A DNA stretch of 64,000 bases, taken from NCBI GenBank assembly GCA_950097015.1, contig CATNEN010000001.1:24122501-24186500 (forward strand). The letters run 5' to 3'. The notes beneath the pieces were generated by a model. That model was given only the letters and a program-made list of their open reading frames with translations. It had not been told where the DNA came from and made no database searches. Numbering within the stretch: the first letter of the stretch is position 1; every line of letters starts with the position of its first letter. Source of the stretch: Macrostomum hystrix (taxonomy: Eukaryota > Platyhelminthes > Macrostomidae). Made by a program: the position numbers and the translations under genes. Shown piece by piece: positions 23,669 through 36,400 of the stretch.

Positions 23669-24864
23669 TGCAGTCATATGCCTGTCTAATAGTAGCGATA
23701 GGTTCCCCTATACTCTCATAAAGTGCAGTGTGATGTAACTGCATGAAGGACTGCATGACTGCAGGTCAGGCAGAAAATTGTGTCCAAGGCCAATACCGTA
23801 GAAAGCTACATGTAATCAAGGCAGCATTAACACAATCTGATAGCTATCATGGAGCAGCAGTGAACACAATTAGTCCAAGTACAAAATTCACAGGCATGAT
23901 GGATAATGTGACAGTGACAAACTGCCTGCCTAATTGCAGGGGTCAGTTTGCCAGCCATACCATCCAAATATTGTATCTCTGAAATCTCTATCATATATAG
24001 AAAAAAATTATGGCCAGCAAAAGTACTGTTGCTGCTGCTGCTGCTGCTGCAAGAACTGATTAAAAACATGGATGTGCTAAGCGAACAGTACTGGAAGCGG
24101 TGGAAAACTCTATGATTTGTTAAAAATGGGTTCCAAGTGACTGGCGGTACTTATTAGACGCCATGGTATAAACTAAGAGTCAATCTAAAACCTAAATTGA
24201 TGACTTTGACTTCGCTAAACTTGCAACATATCTGCAAGTTTTTATAACACTTTTAGAAGAGAAGCAACTTTTTTAGACCACTGCTAATCTGTGCTAAATT
24301 AACTAAATATTGAAGCAACGGAATTTAATTTTCGTTTTTTAACGATAGTAATGTAAGTATATAGTCATTCTGAAAGAAAGTAACGGAATAATATGTCTTA
24401 AATAAGAGAATGTAACGAAATGATGACACTAAGGTAAAAAACAAAATAATGTAGCTAGTTTTAAAGAAAGTAACGCAATGATTTGGCTAATAAAGTAACG
24501 ACCTGGTGATGTAATTAGTGCAACGCGCTGAACTAAAAACCGACGCTCGGAGATCAAGGTTTTATCGCTAATAAAAACTCACACTACACTACTTACATTC
24601 ACTACTTAAGTAGTACAAACGACTACAAGTGTTATAAAATCCCACTTCTAGAAAAAACCAAGACGAAAAAAGGCTACAAAGTTGTTTTTATTTTTCTTGA
24701 TCCACAAAAACTCATGTGTAGAGGCGCACCGCTCACTGAAAGCGATTTCCGCTCACTACAATCGGCAATCATCTTTTTTTATTTCCGTGCGCACCTGCTC
24801 ATCACAATGACTCAAAACAGCACAGGAAATCCCACAGTTAAAAGTTCCAAGCCAGACCGCCAGC
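23669..24864. other. 3' flank of RPL10A copy 1 and unique spacer
   Basis: Contains a (GCT)6-7 run at 24031-24050. Two TTTATT words (24778-24783, 24687-24692) give AATAAA on the minus strand, 82 and 173 bp downstream of the RPL10A stop codon, and are good polyadenylation candidates. No gene seen. Confidence 0.5.
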
Positions 24865-25693
24865 TCAGTAGATGCGGAAGCTGGGGCCCATGGTGGACTT
24901 GATGTACAGAGCGCGCACATTCTGCCAGTTCTTCTTCAGCAGAGAGACCAAGAAGTTGATGGACAGGGTGATGTTGTTGATGAGGTCGGTGGCGCTCATC
25001 TCCTCGTGTCCGATGGCCACAGCCAGGCACAGAACCTTCTTCATCTGGAACTTGATGGTGGCCTTGACCTCCTCGACCTTGGCAGCCAGAGAGTCGGAGT
25101 GGGTCACCATTGTTGGGAACTTGCCAGCCTTGTTCAGTCCGGGGCCAAGCACACGGGGAATCTGCTTGATGATGGAGTCAGAGGCAAGGAAGGCGTCGTA
25201 CTGCTTGGCCAGCTTCTTCACCAGCTTCTTGTTCTTGTTCAGCTTCTTCAGCGCCTCGATGTCCATGCAGGGCAGGTTGGCGGCGGCGGCCTGGTCGCAG
25301 TGCTGCTGGTCGCCAAGGACGCAAACCTTCATCTTCGGCTTGGGCACGTTCTTCAGCCTAGGCGTGGCGGGGGTGATGAGTTTGTTAGTAGGATCTTGAA
25401 TTAGTCAAACGATAGGCAACATATGGGAGAACTACAACACCTAGTAAAGCTAAATTTCTTGCACAGTACTAGTAAACCATTTTTTCTCTTGGGCACGAAC
25501 GCTCAGCCAGAAGTCCAAGCAAATCAAAGCCTCACCTGATGGTGCCGCTGAAACGCTTGTCCTTCTGCGGGTCGTAGTTCTTCAGCGCGATCTGCAGCTC
25601 GATTGTCTGCTTGAACTTGCGCGGCTTGTCCTTGACTTGCTTCAGCATTCCCTCCACCGACTCGGTGAGAATCTCGCGAGAGATCTTCGACAT
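24865..25693 (-). CDS. RPL10A: 60S ribosomal protein L10a (uL1), copy 1
   Basis: Join complement(24865..25357, 25536..25693), giving 216 residues against 217 in human RPL10A. The 178-bp intron has donor GTGAGG and an acceptor ending CCTAG, phase 2, splitting the arginine codon after FSGTI. Exon 1 encodes MSKISREIL...[13 protein letters not shown]. Exon 2 encodes [42 protein letters not shown] and the C-terminal [20 protein letters not shown], all uL1 hallmarks. The protein forms the ribosomal L1 stalk at the E site. An acceptor-like CCAG lies 11 nt before the ATG. The coding exons appear identical to copy 2 at every base, including silent sites. Confidence 0.95.
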
Positions 25694-28600
25694 CCCCCTG
25701 CTAGCTGGAATAGGGATTTGAGGATTTGTGACTTTGTAAACAAAATAAACAGCTGATAAAATGTATTGACTAGCTTTACAAAAAACATAACAGAAGGTGT
25801 TCAAAATGGAATTGTACAACATTTGTTATGTGCTTTCAATAATTATTTCTGATGAAGCAAGGAAGTGGCAGTCAGGGCTGTGACTATCAATCCCAATGTA
25901 CTAAAAATTTAAATCTTACTTACTTGCTTGAGATCAATTTTCTTGCAACAGCTGATAAATATTCAATCTTTTTTATTAAAAAATAAATTTATAATTTCAA
26001 TATTAGCTGAGATACTTGAAGCATGCTAAATTATCATCAAGATTTGGGACGTGTTAAAAATAGCTAGCTAAATATTACAATTGCTTGCTAAAATAAATAA
26101 TGACATTACATAATAAAGGACCAAGCAAGTTTTTCACCACAACAGCCCTTAATCCCAAACCAACTCTCATCCAGGATGATTCAGCTTTGCTGACTTGAGC
26201 ACATCTGCACAGTAATCCAAGCCTTTAATTTGGCTACCAAAAGCAGATGATATTTGTATGGCTAATTCTATGAGATGACGGTCATTGTGTTGGTGTACAT
26301 AATAATCATTTTTGTACCAAAGACAAACTAACTCAAGACTTTGTATGTTCTATATTGATGGGTGTGACCTCTAGATTAAGATAATATACATTTTAAAGTA
26401 ATTTTATTTACTGTGTTAATCTAGCAGACAGAAACTTTCAATGATGGTCGTTTTTGGTGAAAGTTGACATATAAAAATTTTCAACATAAGTTCAAGATTC
26501 CTGCAATAGTAGCCAGTTTTAAGTGTGTTGCACATTTTTTCTTAGATGACGGTCATTGGATTATGGTTGTTTGTTTAAAAAAATGACCATAATTTTTTAA
26601 AACAGCATAATGAATCTCTCTATTTTGGATAATATCTTGGTTTTAAGATTGTTTATAACTAATATTAGTTCTAATAAAAATATCTAATGCCTTTCCTTAA
26701 AATAAACCATAAAATTTATTACACTAATCTCACATTTCAGATCAAACCTACCATGCACATGCTAACAAAAAAGACAATTGAACTTAGATATAGGCTAAGA
26801 AAATAATTTAGCAAAAAAATCACTTCACAAGCCTTTTGAGCTTGGTATAACAACTTTTCATTAAAAAATGATGGTCATTTTCAATACTTTTAAAAAGCAA
26901 AGCCCAAACTTTTCAAAGCAAAAGTTATGATAAAAAGAAATATGTTAGGTCATAAAACAAATTATTATTTCAGTTTTTAGATATAATAAAGTTAAGTTAT
27001 TTTTTTATTTATATTCTCTCAGTTAAATTTAGGACTAATTAGTTCCTTAATGAATACTAGATTCACTTTTTATGTCCTACAGAACATTGAAATAATTGTA
27101 GGGGTACTATGATCAAAACAAAAAATATAAATCTAAAGGTAGATAAATGTTTAAAACTACTTGAACATAAAACTATATATAATTATGTACAAATAGAAAT
27201 ATAAACGTTTATAAATATAGCAAAAAAAATTATGCCCCATTGATAACCTTCTCATGGAATTACCCATATATAAGTTATAACAAATATATATAACATATAA
27301 CAAAAAATATCAACATTGTCTTCAGGCTTCTCTATGTAGTTGCCACCACACTGCACATACCTTCTGTCATTGGGTGAGCATGTCATCAATGAGATTGACA
27401 AAATCTGAGCACAGCATCTCATCCATAGTCCGGATCATGTCATTTATGCCGGAGATCTCTGGCGTAAATCTGGTTTGGGATCGGAGGCTGGCGTAAGTGC
27501 TTAGCGTAAGTATAGGCCAAAATGTGCCTTGGCGTAAGTGCTTGGCATAAGTACATGGCATAAATCAAGTGGCGTAAATGTTAGCACAAATGAGATCATT
27601 CACAATCAAATGTATCACTATAGAACATAACAAATTTGCGTTAATTATGATGTTAAGGAGCAGCATTAAAACAAAGTTCATTAAAATATTGCAGTTCGTA
27701 TAAATGAGATAGCAGAATATCTATTGTAGGATAGCAAAAGTTTTTTTAGCTTTAAGATGCTTACTTTGATACTTGATTCAGAATTTGCAACTTGTGAGAT
27801 TTTTAAACAGTTGCAACTTCTGAGTTTAATTAATCACCAATTAACAAGAATTGTGAAGGACCTTTTTTTGGTTGACGTAAGTGCCAAAAAATGTTGGATT
27901 TTTCCTCCGGAATAAGTCCAGCATGATCCGGACTATGGCATCTCATGAAAGAGATCTTGAAAGTCAAAGCCTTGAGATCCACACAAATATGGAAGATTTG
28001 TCTACACAAAAGCTTCATTTTTGGGATGGCAACAAAGTCAGCTGGTGACAATCAAAGAAAATTGTTTGAATCATTGAATGTCAGCTGGCCATTCTTAAAT
28101 TTTTCAATTCAGCCATAAATGGCTTTTAGCTTTAGACTATTGTCTCTATGTTACTCTTGAAGATGGTCAGCAATCCAACTGGCATTCTAGCCTATGTCAG
28201 TAGTTCATAATAACTAAAGTGTTTCTTATAGAATATAGCTTCAGACTTAATGAATATCTAAAAACTATATTCTAGTGAACAAAAAGCGTTAGGCAGGTAA
28301 AGCTAATGAGATTACGTAACTTTAGACGTTGGCTTTAAAGTGGAGGCTTAGAGAATAGTGCTGAACCTTTTATAGCAGCTTATAATAGAAAAATAGCAGC
28401 TATTAGGCCTATAGCAGCTAAAAATAGAAAATTACAGAACGAATGTTAAATAATCTTAAAAACTTTATGCTACTAACTATGCTCTCCTAACAGCCTAATA
28501 AAGGAACTATTTTTGGTAGAAAGAAAATGAAAGAGTAAATTTATATTAAGGGTCCTCCTAGCGATAAGCTGATCGGCATAGCATTTTTTTAAACTGCATT

Positions 28601-28959
28601 TTGCAAAATCATAGACGATTGCAAACTAAAATTGTGCGTAAATTAAAAACTATAACAATATCTCGTATGCTTTATGTTTTAGAAACATATTTGTAACATT
28701 TTGGCAATAAAATGTTTTCGAAAGACACATACAAAATAATAAAATAAATCAGATAACTAAATAGAAACTAAGGAAATGATTCTTACGATAATACGGGATT
28801 GACTTGAAACTAGACTCTTTATTTTCGCTGGGCAGATTTAGTTTTTTCATGGCATTTTTGGCACCTACTGAATTTTGATTGGTCTCTCTGCTCTCTGATG
28901 TTCCTCATTTTACATCTGTTTATTTGCTATACTTAAAAACAATTAGAATCTAAGTGCTC
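25694..28959. other. AT-rich intergenic region between RPL10A copies
   Basis: No gene seen. It holds an imperfect long-range inverted repeat (27423-27938), degenerate GGCGTAAGTGCTT words near 27,450-27,580 and several ATGACGGTCATT-like palindromes (26275, 26546, 26868). Confidence 0.5.
27423..27938. mobile_element. candidate fold-back element (inverted repeat arms)
   Basis: CCATAGTCCGGATCATG at 27423-27439 recurs inverted at 27922-27938 (17 of 17). Weaker similarity extends inward, TTATGCCGGAG against TTATTCCGGAG. The interior has short GGCGTAAGTG repeats. No transposase; it could be a decayed MITE. Confidence 0.35.
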
Positions 28960-29121
28960 ATGGGAAGCACGTGCAGATTATGCGGTAAAATGTTTGGGAA
29001 CGAGCTTTTTCACTATTCTTCTGAGTGCCCAATCTTACAGCAGACAATGTTAAATCTATTCAACCATGATACTTTAAGCTTACAGCAATTCTGCAATATT
29101 CTGTTAACGAGAGCAGAATAA
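28960..29121 (+). pseudogene. fragment of a non-LTR retrotransposon reverse transcriptase C-terminus
   Basis: A 53-codon frame holding CRLCGKMFGNELFHYSSEC, a C-x2-C-x9-H-x4-C motif followed by P. This is the arrangement found near the C-terminus of many non-LTR retrotransposon polymerases. An in-frame stop lies just upstream (28951-28953) and no reverse transcriptase motifs precede it, so it would be a 5'-truncated remnant. The motif is short, so chance is possible. Confidence 0.35.
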
Positions 29122-30331
29122 GGAAAGACCTTTAGCAATCGAGGTCTATAGGATACTATTATATTACAAAGAGTAAAGACAGTGGGCATGTAAAAATAGA
29201 CATGCCTACGATTTAAACATACATGTACTCATCAACCATTCTCTCTCATATATCCACACTCAGTTGCATTGTAGCATAAGATTCTCTCTACTGAATCAGG
29301 CCTTCGTTATTATTGAAATGCGTTTCAACGTAATCAATATTCAATGTTGCGCTCGTAATAACATTTCAGTCTTTTTGCTATTTTAATTTTTCCCCGTTAT
29401 TTCTTCAGTTTTCTTACTTCTTTCTTTCCTTAGCTTTTCTATATATGTCAACCTGTTAAACATAATTGCTACCCAAAATCTATTGCAAAATTTAAAATGG
29501 ATCTAAATTCTACGCTCGTAAATATCATGTTCACCTTCCACTTCCTTGCTCCCTATTTTTTAACTTCGCTCTTTCAGCAATTTCTCTAATCGAGACTGCA
29601 GACTTCGGTGCAATATTGATATTTATAATTTATATTTTTTTCTCGTAATCATTTTTATGCGCTCTTGAGTTTACTTTTGTAGTAAAAATATCAATTTTTT
29701 GCATTGATTAAATGCTCCTTATCACATTTTCCGCTTTAGTACCATTTTAGAACTGCCTTAATTACCTTTCAAACAACTTTCCAAATTCATCCAAATAAAC
29801 ATAAAATAACATTGGCAAAACAGGCTGCTTGCCTGGGCCAACCTACCTACCTACCTACCTAACTACCTACCAGTCAGGTTAGCGTTCTTTTCTCGTCTAT
29901 GTGCACGCAAATACCTGGCCAGTCTGTTGGCTTTAGAATTTTGGATTGTAGGTTGCAACTTAACATTACAATCCATAAAAAACTGCAACAACCAACAATA
30001 TATCGAGGCGCTCAGCAGTGCAAAAACAGACTCGTGCCCTTAGTCTTAACTTAAAATTGCTATGGGCCTCAATTGTGATTCCCTAAATATCCTTCTTGTC
30101 CTTATAGGCTTTATCTTAAATAAAAAACAAGAGACGAAAACCACAATATTCTTGTTCCATCGCAAAGAAACGATCAAAGGCTCAAACTCAGCGTGCCGTC
30201 TTCGTAAATCCCTCAATGCGCAACTATGTCATTTAAAATTCAACAAACGAGAGAGATATTTGCACCAGCAATTGCTGCACAATGGATAACATCTCAAGCA
30301 AAGTCAACTGAAGGCAAAATTTTCCATCAGC
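29122..30331. other. intergenic; 3' flank of RPL10A copy 2
   Basis: AT-rich with a (CCTA)n microsatellite at about 29,842-29,870. A 75-codon plus-strand frame (30062-30289) has no recognisable domain. Confidence 0.45.
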
Positions 30332-32197
30332 TCAGTAGATGCGGAAGCTGGGGCCCATGGTGGACTTGATGTACAGAGCGCGCACATTCTGCCAGTTCTT
30401 CTTCAGCAGAGAGACCAAGAAGTTGATGGACAGGGTGATGTTGTTGATGAGGTCGGTGGCGCTCATCTCCTCGTGTCCGATGGCCACAGCCAGGCACAGA
30501 ACCTTCTTCATCTGGAACTTGATGGTGGCCTTGACCTCCTCGACCTTGGCAGCCAGAGAGTCGGAGTGGGTCACCATTGTTGGGAACTTGCCAGCCTTGT
30601 TCAGTCCGGGGCCAAGCACACGGGGAATCTGCTTGATGATGGAGTCAGAGGCAAGGAAGGCGTCGTACTGCTTGGCCAGCTTCTTCACCAGCTTCTTGTT
30701 CTTGTTCAGCTTCTTCAGCGCCTCGATGTCCATGCAGGGCAGGTTGGCGGCGGCGGCCTGGTCGCAGTGCTGCTGGTCGCCAAGGACGCAAACCTTCATC
30801 TTCGGCTTGGGCACGTTCTTCAGCCTAGGCGTGGGGGAACAGGGGTAAGTGGGCTAGCGGTTTGTTTAATGATTGCGACAAAACGACAAGCTAGTTAGAT
30901 TCCAGCTATAGAAAAGTAACCAGAATTAACTACCGTTAAATCTACGTTGAAAGCTAAAATAAGTCCGTTCAAGTTAAATCCGTTAAATTTTTAATACATC
31001 CGTTAAATCCTCAATAAGAACGTTAAATCACTAATACATCCGTTAAATCCTCAATACATCCGTTAAATCCTCAATACAACTGTTAAATCCTCAATACAAC
31101 TGTTAAATCCTCAATACAACTGTTAAATCCTCAATACAACTGTTAAATCCTCAATACAACTGTTAAATCCTCAGTACAACTGTTAAATCCTCAATACAAC
31201 TGTTAAATCCTCAATACAACTGTTAAATCCTCAATACAACTGTTAAACCCTTAATACAACTGTTAAATCCTCAATACAACTGTTAAATCCTAAATACAAC
31301 TGTTAAATCCTCAATACAACTGTTAAATCCTCAATACAACTGTTAAATCCTAAATACAACTGTTAAATCCTCAATACAACTGTTAAATCCTCAATACAAC
31401 TGTTAAATCCTCAATACAACTGTTAAATCCTTAATACAACTGTTAAATCCTCAATACAACTGTTAAATCCTTAATACAACTGTTAAATCCTCAATACAAC
31501 TGTTAAATCCTCAATACAACTGTTAAATCCTCAATACAACTGTTAAATCCTCAATACAACTGTTAAATCCTCAATACATCCGTTAAATCCTCAATACACC
31601 CGTTAAATCCTCAATACATCCGTTAAATCCTCAATACATCCGTTAAATCTTTAATACACCCTACAATGTCTACAATAACATCGTTTGATCTACAAAAGTT
31701 CCGTAAAATATAAAATCCTTCCAAATCTAAAGTACAAGTACTTTCGTCAAGTCTACAATAGCTCCGTTACACACACGGCTTCCGTTTAATCTAACTTCCG
31801 TTAAGTGTTCATATTCGCAAGTTCCGTTAAATCAATAATAATTCCGTTAAGCGCACAATACGTGGCTGAACTAAAGACATTGTCTTGATGCCTTTTGAAT
31901 TAACTAAGTTAGAAGTTTTGATAAAATTATTCTGACTAAATTTCAATCAAATTCAAGTGTGATCACTCGTACTTTCTGAAACATGAAGTGATTTGAAAGC
32001 TTAACAGTTAGCTAACGCAAGAACTCCTCCTAGCCTCACCTGATGGTGCCGCTGAAACGCTTGTCCTTCTGCGGGTCGTAGTTCTTCAGCGCGATCTGCA
32101 GCTCGATTGTCTGCTTGAACTTGCGCGGCTTGTCCTTGACTTGCTTCAGCATTCCCTCCACCGACTCGGTGAGAATCTCGCGAGAGATCTTCGACAT
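30332..32197 (-). CDS. RPL10A: 60S ribosomal protein L10a (uL1), copy 2
   Basis: Join complement(30332..30824, 32040..32197). It encodes the same 216 residues as copy 1, with the same intron position and phase. By eye the 651 coding bases are identical to copy 1, but similarity ends within about 4-11 bp of each exon edge. The intron here is 1,215 bp and filled by a 20-bp minisatellite, against 178 bp of unrelated sequence in copy 1. An acceptor-like TTCAG lies 11 nt before the ATG, exactly as in copy 1. I see no AATAAA close downstream. It could be a functional paralogue or a recent conversion product; nothing suggests a pseudogene. Confidence 0.93.
30977..31660 (+). repeat. minisatellite R9 in RPL10A copy 2 intron, 20 bp unit
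   Basis: Units of TGTTAAATCCTCAATACAAC, with CATCCGTTAAATC forms at both ends. Degenerate TTCCGTTAA-containing copies continue to about 31,860. Confidence 0.95.
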
Positions 32198-32308
32198 TCC
32201 GCCGCTGGCTGAAGTTTTAAGCAAAACTTTAAGCAATAAAATAGATGAATTCGTTTATTTGCGGGAAGGAACGAACTACTGCTGATCTGAGTCAGCTGAT
32301 GAAGGACG

Positions 32309-33080
32309 GTTATATCTATCCAACTTCCGTTATATCTATCCAACTTCCGTTAAATCTATCCAACTTCCGTTATATCTATCCAACTTCCGTTATATCTATC
32401 CAACTTCCGTTATATTTACCCAACTTCCGCTATATCTATCTAACTTCCGTTATATCTCTCCAACTTCCGTTATATCTATCCAACTTCCGTTAAATCTATC
32501 CAACTTCCGTTAAATCTTTCCAACTTCCGCTATATCTATCTAACTTCCGTTATATCTATCCAACTTCCGTTATATCTCTCCAACTTCCATTATATCTATC
32601 CAACTTCCGTTATATCTATCCAACTTCCGTTAAATCTCCCCAACTTCCGTTATATCTCTCCAACTTCCGTTATATATATGCAACTTCCGCTACATTTATC
32701 CAACTTTCGTTATATCTATCCAACTTCTGTTAAATCTATCCAACTTCCGTTAAATCTATCCAACTTCTGCTATATCTATCAAACTTCTGTTATATCTATC
32801 CAACTTCCGTTAAATCTATCCAACTTCCGTTAAATCTATCCAACTTCCGTTAAATCTATCCAACTTCCGTTAAATCTATCCAACTTCCGCTATATCTATC
32901 AAACTTCTGTTATATCTATCCAACTTCCGTTATATCTATCCAACTTCCGTTAAATCTATTTAACTTCCGTTATATCTATCCAACTTCCGTAAATTTCCAT
33001 TAAAATTCCACAACTTCCATTAAATTCTAACCAGCTAACGTGAGATTTAATCGACTTCCGTTAATTCAACACTAACTTCC
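32309..33080 (+). repeat. minisatellite R10 upstream of RPL10A copy 2, 20 bp unit
   Basis: Units of CAACTTCCGTTAAATCTATC or its TTATATC variant, decaying after about 32,995. It shares the word TCCGTTAAATC and the 20-bp period with R9 on the other side of exon 1. Confidence 0.95.
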
Positions 33081-33410
33081 GTTAACTAAAAAGATTAGAG
33101 AAGGCACAGCTCAGCGTTTGCAGCATGGCGTAATAATTCCGGCTGAGGTTAGTTCTATATTGTAACACATTTATCGAGATGGCTTAAAAGGTAATAGCTA
33201 GATCAGCAAAAAACTAAAGCGCACTTTATGTCATCATACGAAACATTAAACGGTATTTGGTTTAGATCAATTATTTGTAAACACTGAATTTAGTCATTGG
33301 AAAAAAATCAAATCAAATTATTTCTAGGACGCAATTTTGACTACTTACAGTAGCCTAGCTTGTCATTTCGACATTATTGTTAAGAATGAACTGGGAATAC
33401 AAATGACACA
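33081..33410. other. spacer, 3' flank of Nup214
   Basis: Unique sequence, no gene. No canonical AATAAA on the minus strand was found within it. Confidence 0.4.
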
Positions 33411-36400
33411 TCAGGCGCGACGCTGACTAAACGCGGGACTACTTGGCGGCGGCTGCTGCTGCTGCTGCTGCTGCTGCTGAGCTGTGCCACCGGCGAAGTC
33501 GCCAAACATTGGACCACTGGACACAGCCGACTGCATACCGAAGCCTCCGCTGCTAGCGGCACCGGCTGCGCCACCGCTGCCGAAGCTGCCAAAAAGGCCG
33601 CCGCCGCCTCCACCGCTGCCCACGACAGGCGAGCCGGTGACGGGGCCGGCAAACGGAGACGCGAACTGAGGAGCCGAGTTGAACAATCCCGCTGCGGTGC
33701 TGGCAGCTCCGCTACCTCCGCTGAACAGTCCGCCACCGCCGCCACTGCTGCCGCCGCCGCCGCCGAACAGCCCAGCTGACGCTGGTAAAGTTGGCGACTT
33801 TGACGCTGTAGCGTTGCTAAGGACGCTAGTGCCGGAGAACAAGCCGCCGCCGCTTTTAAATCCGCTGCCACCGCCGAAGACGCTGCCTCCGCCAAAAGGA
33901 TTCGCGCCAGCGGATCGGGAAGAAGCTGATGATGAGAACAGGCCTCCGCCTTCACCGCCTCCGCCGAAGACGCCAGCGCCCACAGTGGCGGAACTAGCGC
34001 CGAAAAGGCCACCAGTAGAGCTGCCACCAGTGGATAGGGCAGAGAACAGACCCCCAACGTCACCAAGAGATTGTTGCTGACCGCCGTGAGAACTTGACGG
34101 GGAGGCTGACGAGAACAGGCCTCCAGAACCAGCACCGGTGGTTGCTGGAGCTGAGAACAGGCCACCAGAACCAGCACCGGTGGTTGCTGGAGCAGCTGAA
34201 AACAGGCCGCCAGAACCAGCACCGGTGGTTGCTGAAGCTGAGAACAAGCCACCAGAACCAGCACGGGTGGTTGCTGAAGCTGAGAACAGGCCACCAGAAC
34301 CAGCACCGGTGGTTGCTGAAGCTGAGAACAGGCCACCAGAACCAGCACCGGTGGTTGCTGAAGCTGAGAACAGGCCACCAGAACCAGCACCGGTGGTTGC
34401 TGAAGCTGAGAACAGGCCACCAGAACCAGCACCGGTGGTTGCTGGAGCTGAGAACAGGCCACCAGAACCAGCACCGGTGGTTGCTGAAGCTGAGAACAGG
34501 CCACCAGAACCAGCACCGGTGGTTGCTGAAGCTGAGAACAGGCCTCCAGCACCAGCACCAGTGGTTGCTGGAGTAGCTGAGAACAGGCCACCAGAACCAG
34601 CACCGGTGGTTGCTGGAGTAGCTGAGAACAGGCCACCAGAACCAGCACCGGTGGTAGCTGAAGCTGAGAACAAGCCACCAGAACCAGCACCGGTGGTTGC
34701 TGGAGCTGAGAACAGGCCACCAGAACCAGCACCGGTGGTTGCTGGAGTAGCTGAGAACAAGCCACCAGAACCAGCACCGGCGGTTGCTGGAGTAGCTGAG
34801 AACAGGCCACCAGAACCAGCACCGGTGGTTGCTGAAGCTGAGAACAGGCCACCAGAACCAGTACCGGTGGTTGCTGGAGCAGCTGAGAACAGGCCACCAG
34901 AACCAGCACCGGTGGTTGCTGAAGCTGAGAACAGGCCACCAGAACCAGCACCGGTGGTTGCTGAAGCTGAGAACAGGCCACCAGAACCAGCACCGGTGGT
35001 TGCTGAAGCTGAGAACAGGCCACCAGAACCAGCACCGGTGGTTGCTGAAGCTGAGAACAGGCCACCAGAACCAGCACCGGTGGTTGCTGAAGCTGAGAAC
35101 AGACCACCAGATCCAGCACCGGTTGTTGCTGAAGCTGAGAACAGGCCACCAGAACCAGCACCGGTGGTTGCTGAAGCTGAGAACAGGCCACCAGAACCAG
35201 CACCGGTTGTTGCTGAAGCTGAGAACAGGCCACCAGAACCAGCACCGGTTGTTGCTGGAGCTGAGAACAGGCCACCACCAGTAGCTGCACCAGAGTTGGA
35301 AAACAGGCCACCACCTGCTCCAGGAGTAGTCGCAGGTGTAGAAAACAAACCACCAGTACCTATAGAGGTAGTTTTCTGCGAAGAAAATATGCCCCCAGTA
35401 CTTGAGGTCTTTGCAGTTGTGGGGGCTGTGGCAGAAAACTGACCAGAGCTAGCTGCAGTTGTGGTGCTGGCAGAAAGTCGACCAGAGCCAGCTGCAGTTG
35501 TGGTGTTGGCAGAAAGCTGACCAGAGCCAGCTGCAGTTGTGGTGTTGGCAGAAAGAAGACCAGAGCCAGCTGCAGTTGTGGTGTTGGCAGAAAGAAGACC
35601 AGAGCCAGCTGCAGTTGTAGGGGCTGTGGCAGAAAGCAGACCAGAGCCAGCTGCAGTTGTGGGGGCTGTGGCAGAAAGCAGACCAGAGCCAGCTGCAGTT
35701 GTGGTGTTGGCAGAAAGCAAACCAGAGCCAGCTGCAGTTGTGGTGGTGGCAGAAAGCAGACCAGAGCCAGCTGCAGTTGTGGGGGCTGTGGCAGAAAGCA
35801 AACCAGAGCCAGCTGCAGTTGTAGGGGCTGTGGCAGAAAGCAGACCAGAGCCAGCTGCAGTTGTAGGGGCTGTGGCAGAAAGCAGACCAGAGCCAGCTGC
35901 AGTTGTAGGGGCTGTGGCAGAAAGCAGATCAGAGCCAGCTGCAGTTGTGGTGTTGGCAGAAAGCAGACCAGAGCCAGCTGCAGTTGTGGGGGCTGTGGCA
36001 GAAAGCAAACCAGAGCCAGCTGCAGTTGTAGGGGCTGTGGCAGAAAGCAGACCAGAGCCAGCTGCAGTTGTAGGGGCTGTGGCAGAAAGCAGACCAGAGC
36101 CAGCTGCAGTTGTAGGGGCTGTGGCAGAAAGCAGATCAGAGCCAGCTGCAGTTGTGGTGTTGGCAGAAAGCAGACCAGAGCCAGCTGCAGTTGTAGGGGC
36201 TGTGGCAGAAAGAAGACCAGAGCCAGCTGCAGTTGTGGGGGCTGTGGCAGAAAGCAGACCAGAGCCAGCTGCAGTTGTAGTGGTGGCAGAAAGCAGACCA
36301 GAGCCAGCTGCAGTTGTGGTGGTGGCAGAAAGAAGACCAGAGCCAGCTGCAGTTGTGGTGTTGGCAGAAAGCAGACCAGAGCCAGCTGCAGTTGTGGTGG

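Noticed and set aside
24872-25404. Plus-strand frames over RPL10A (also at 30339-30898)
   Set aside because: Antisense shadows of the ribosomal protein exons.
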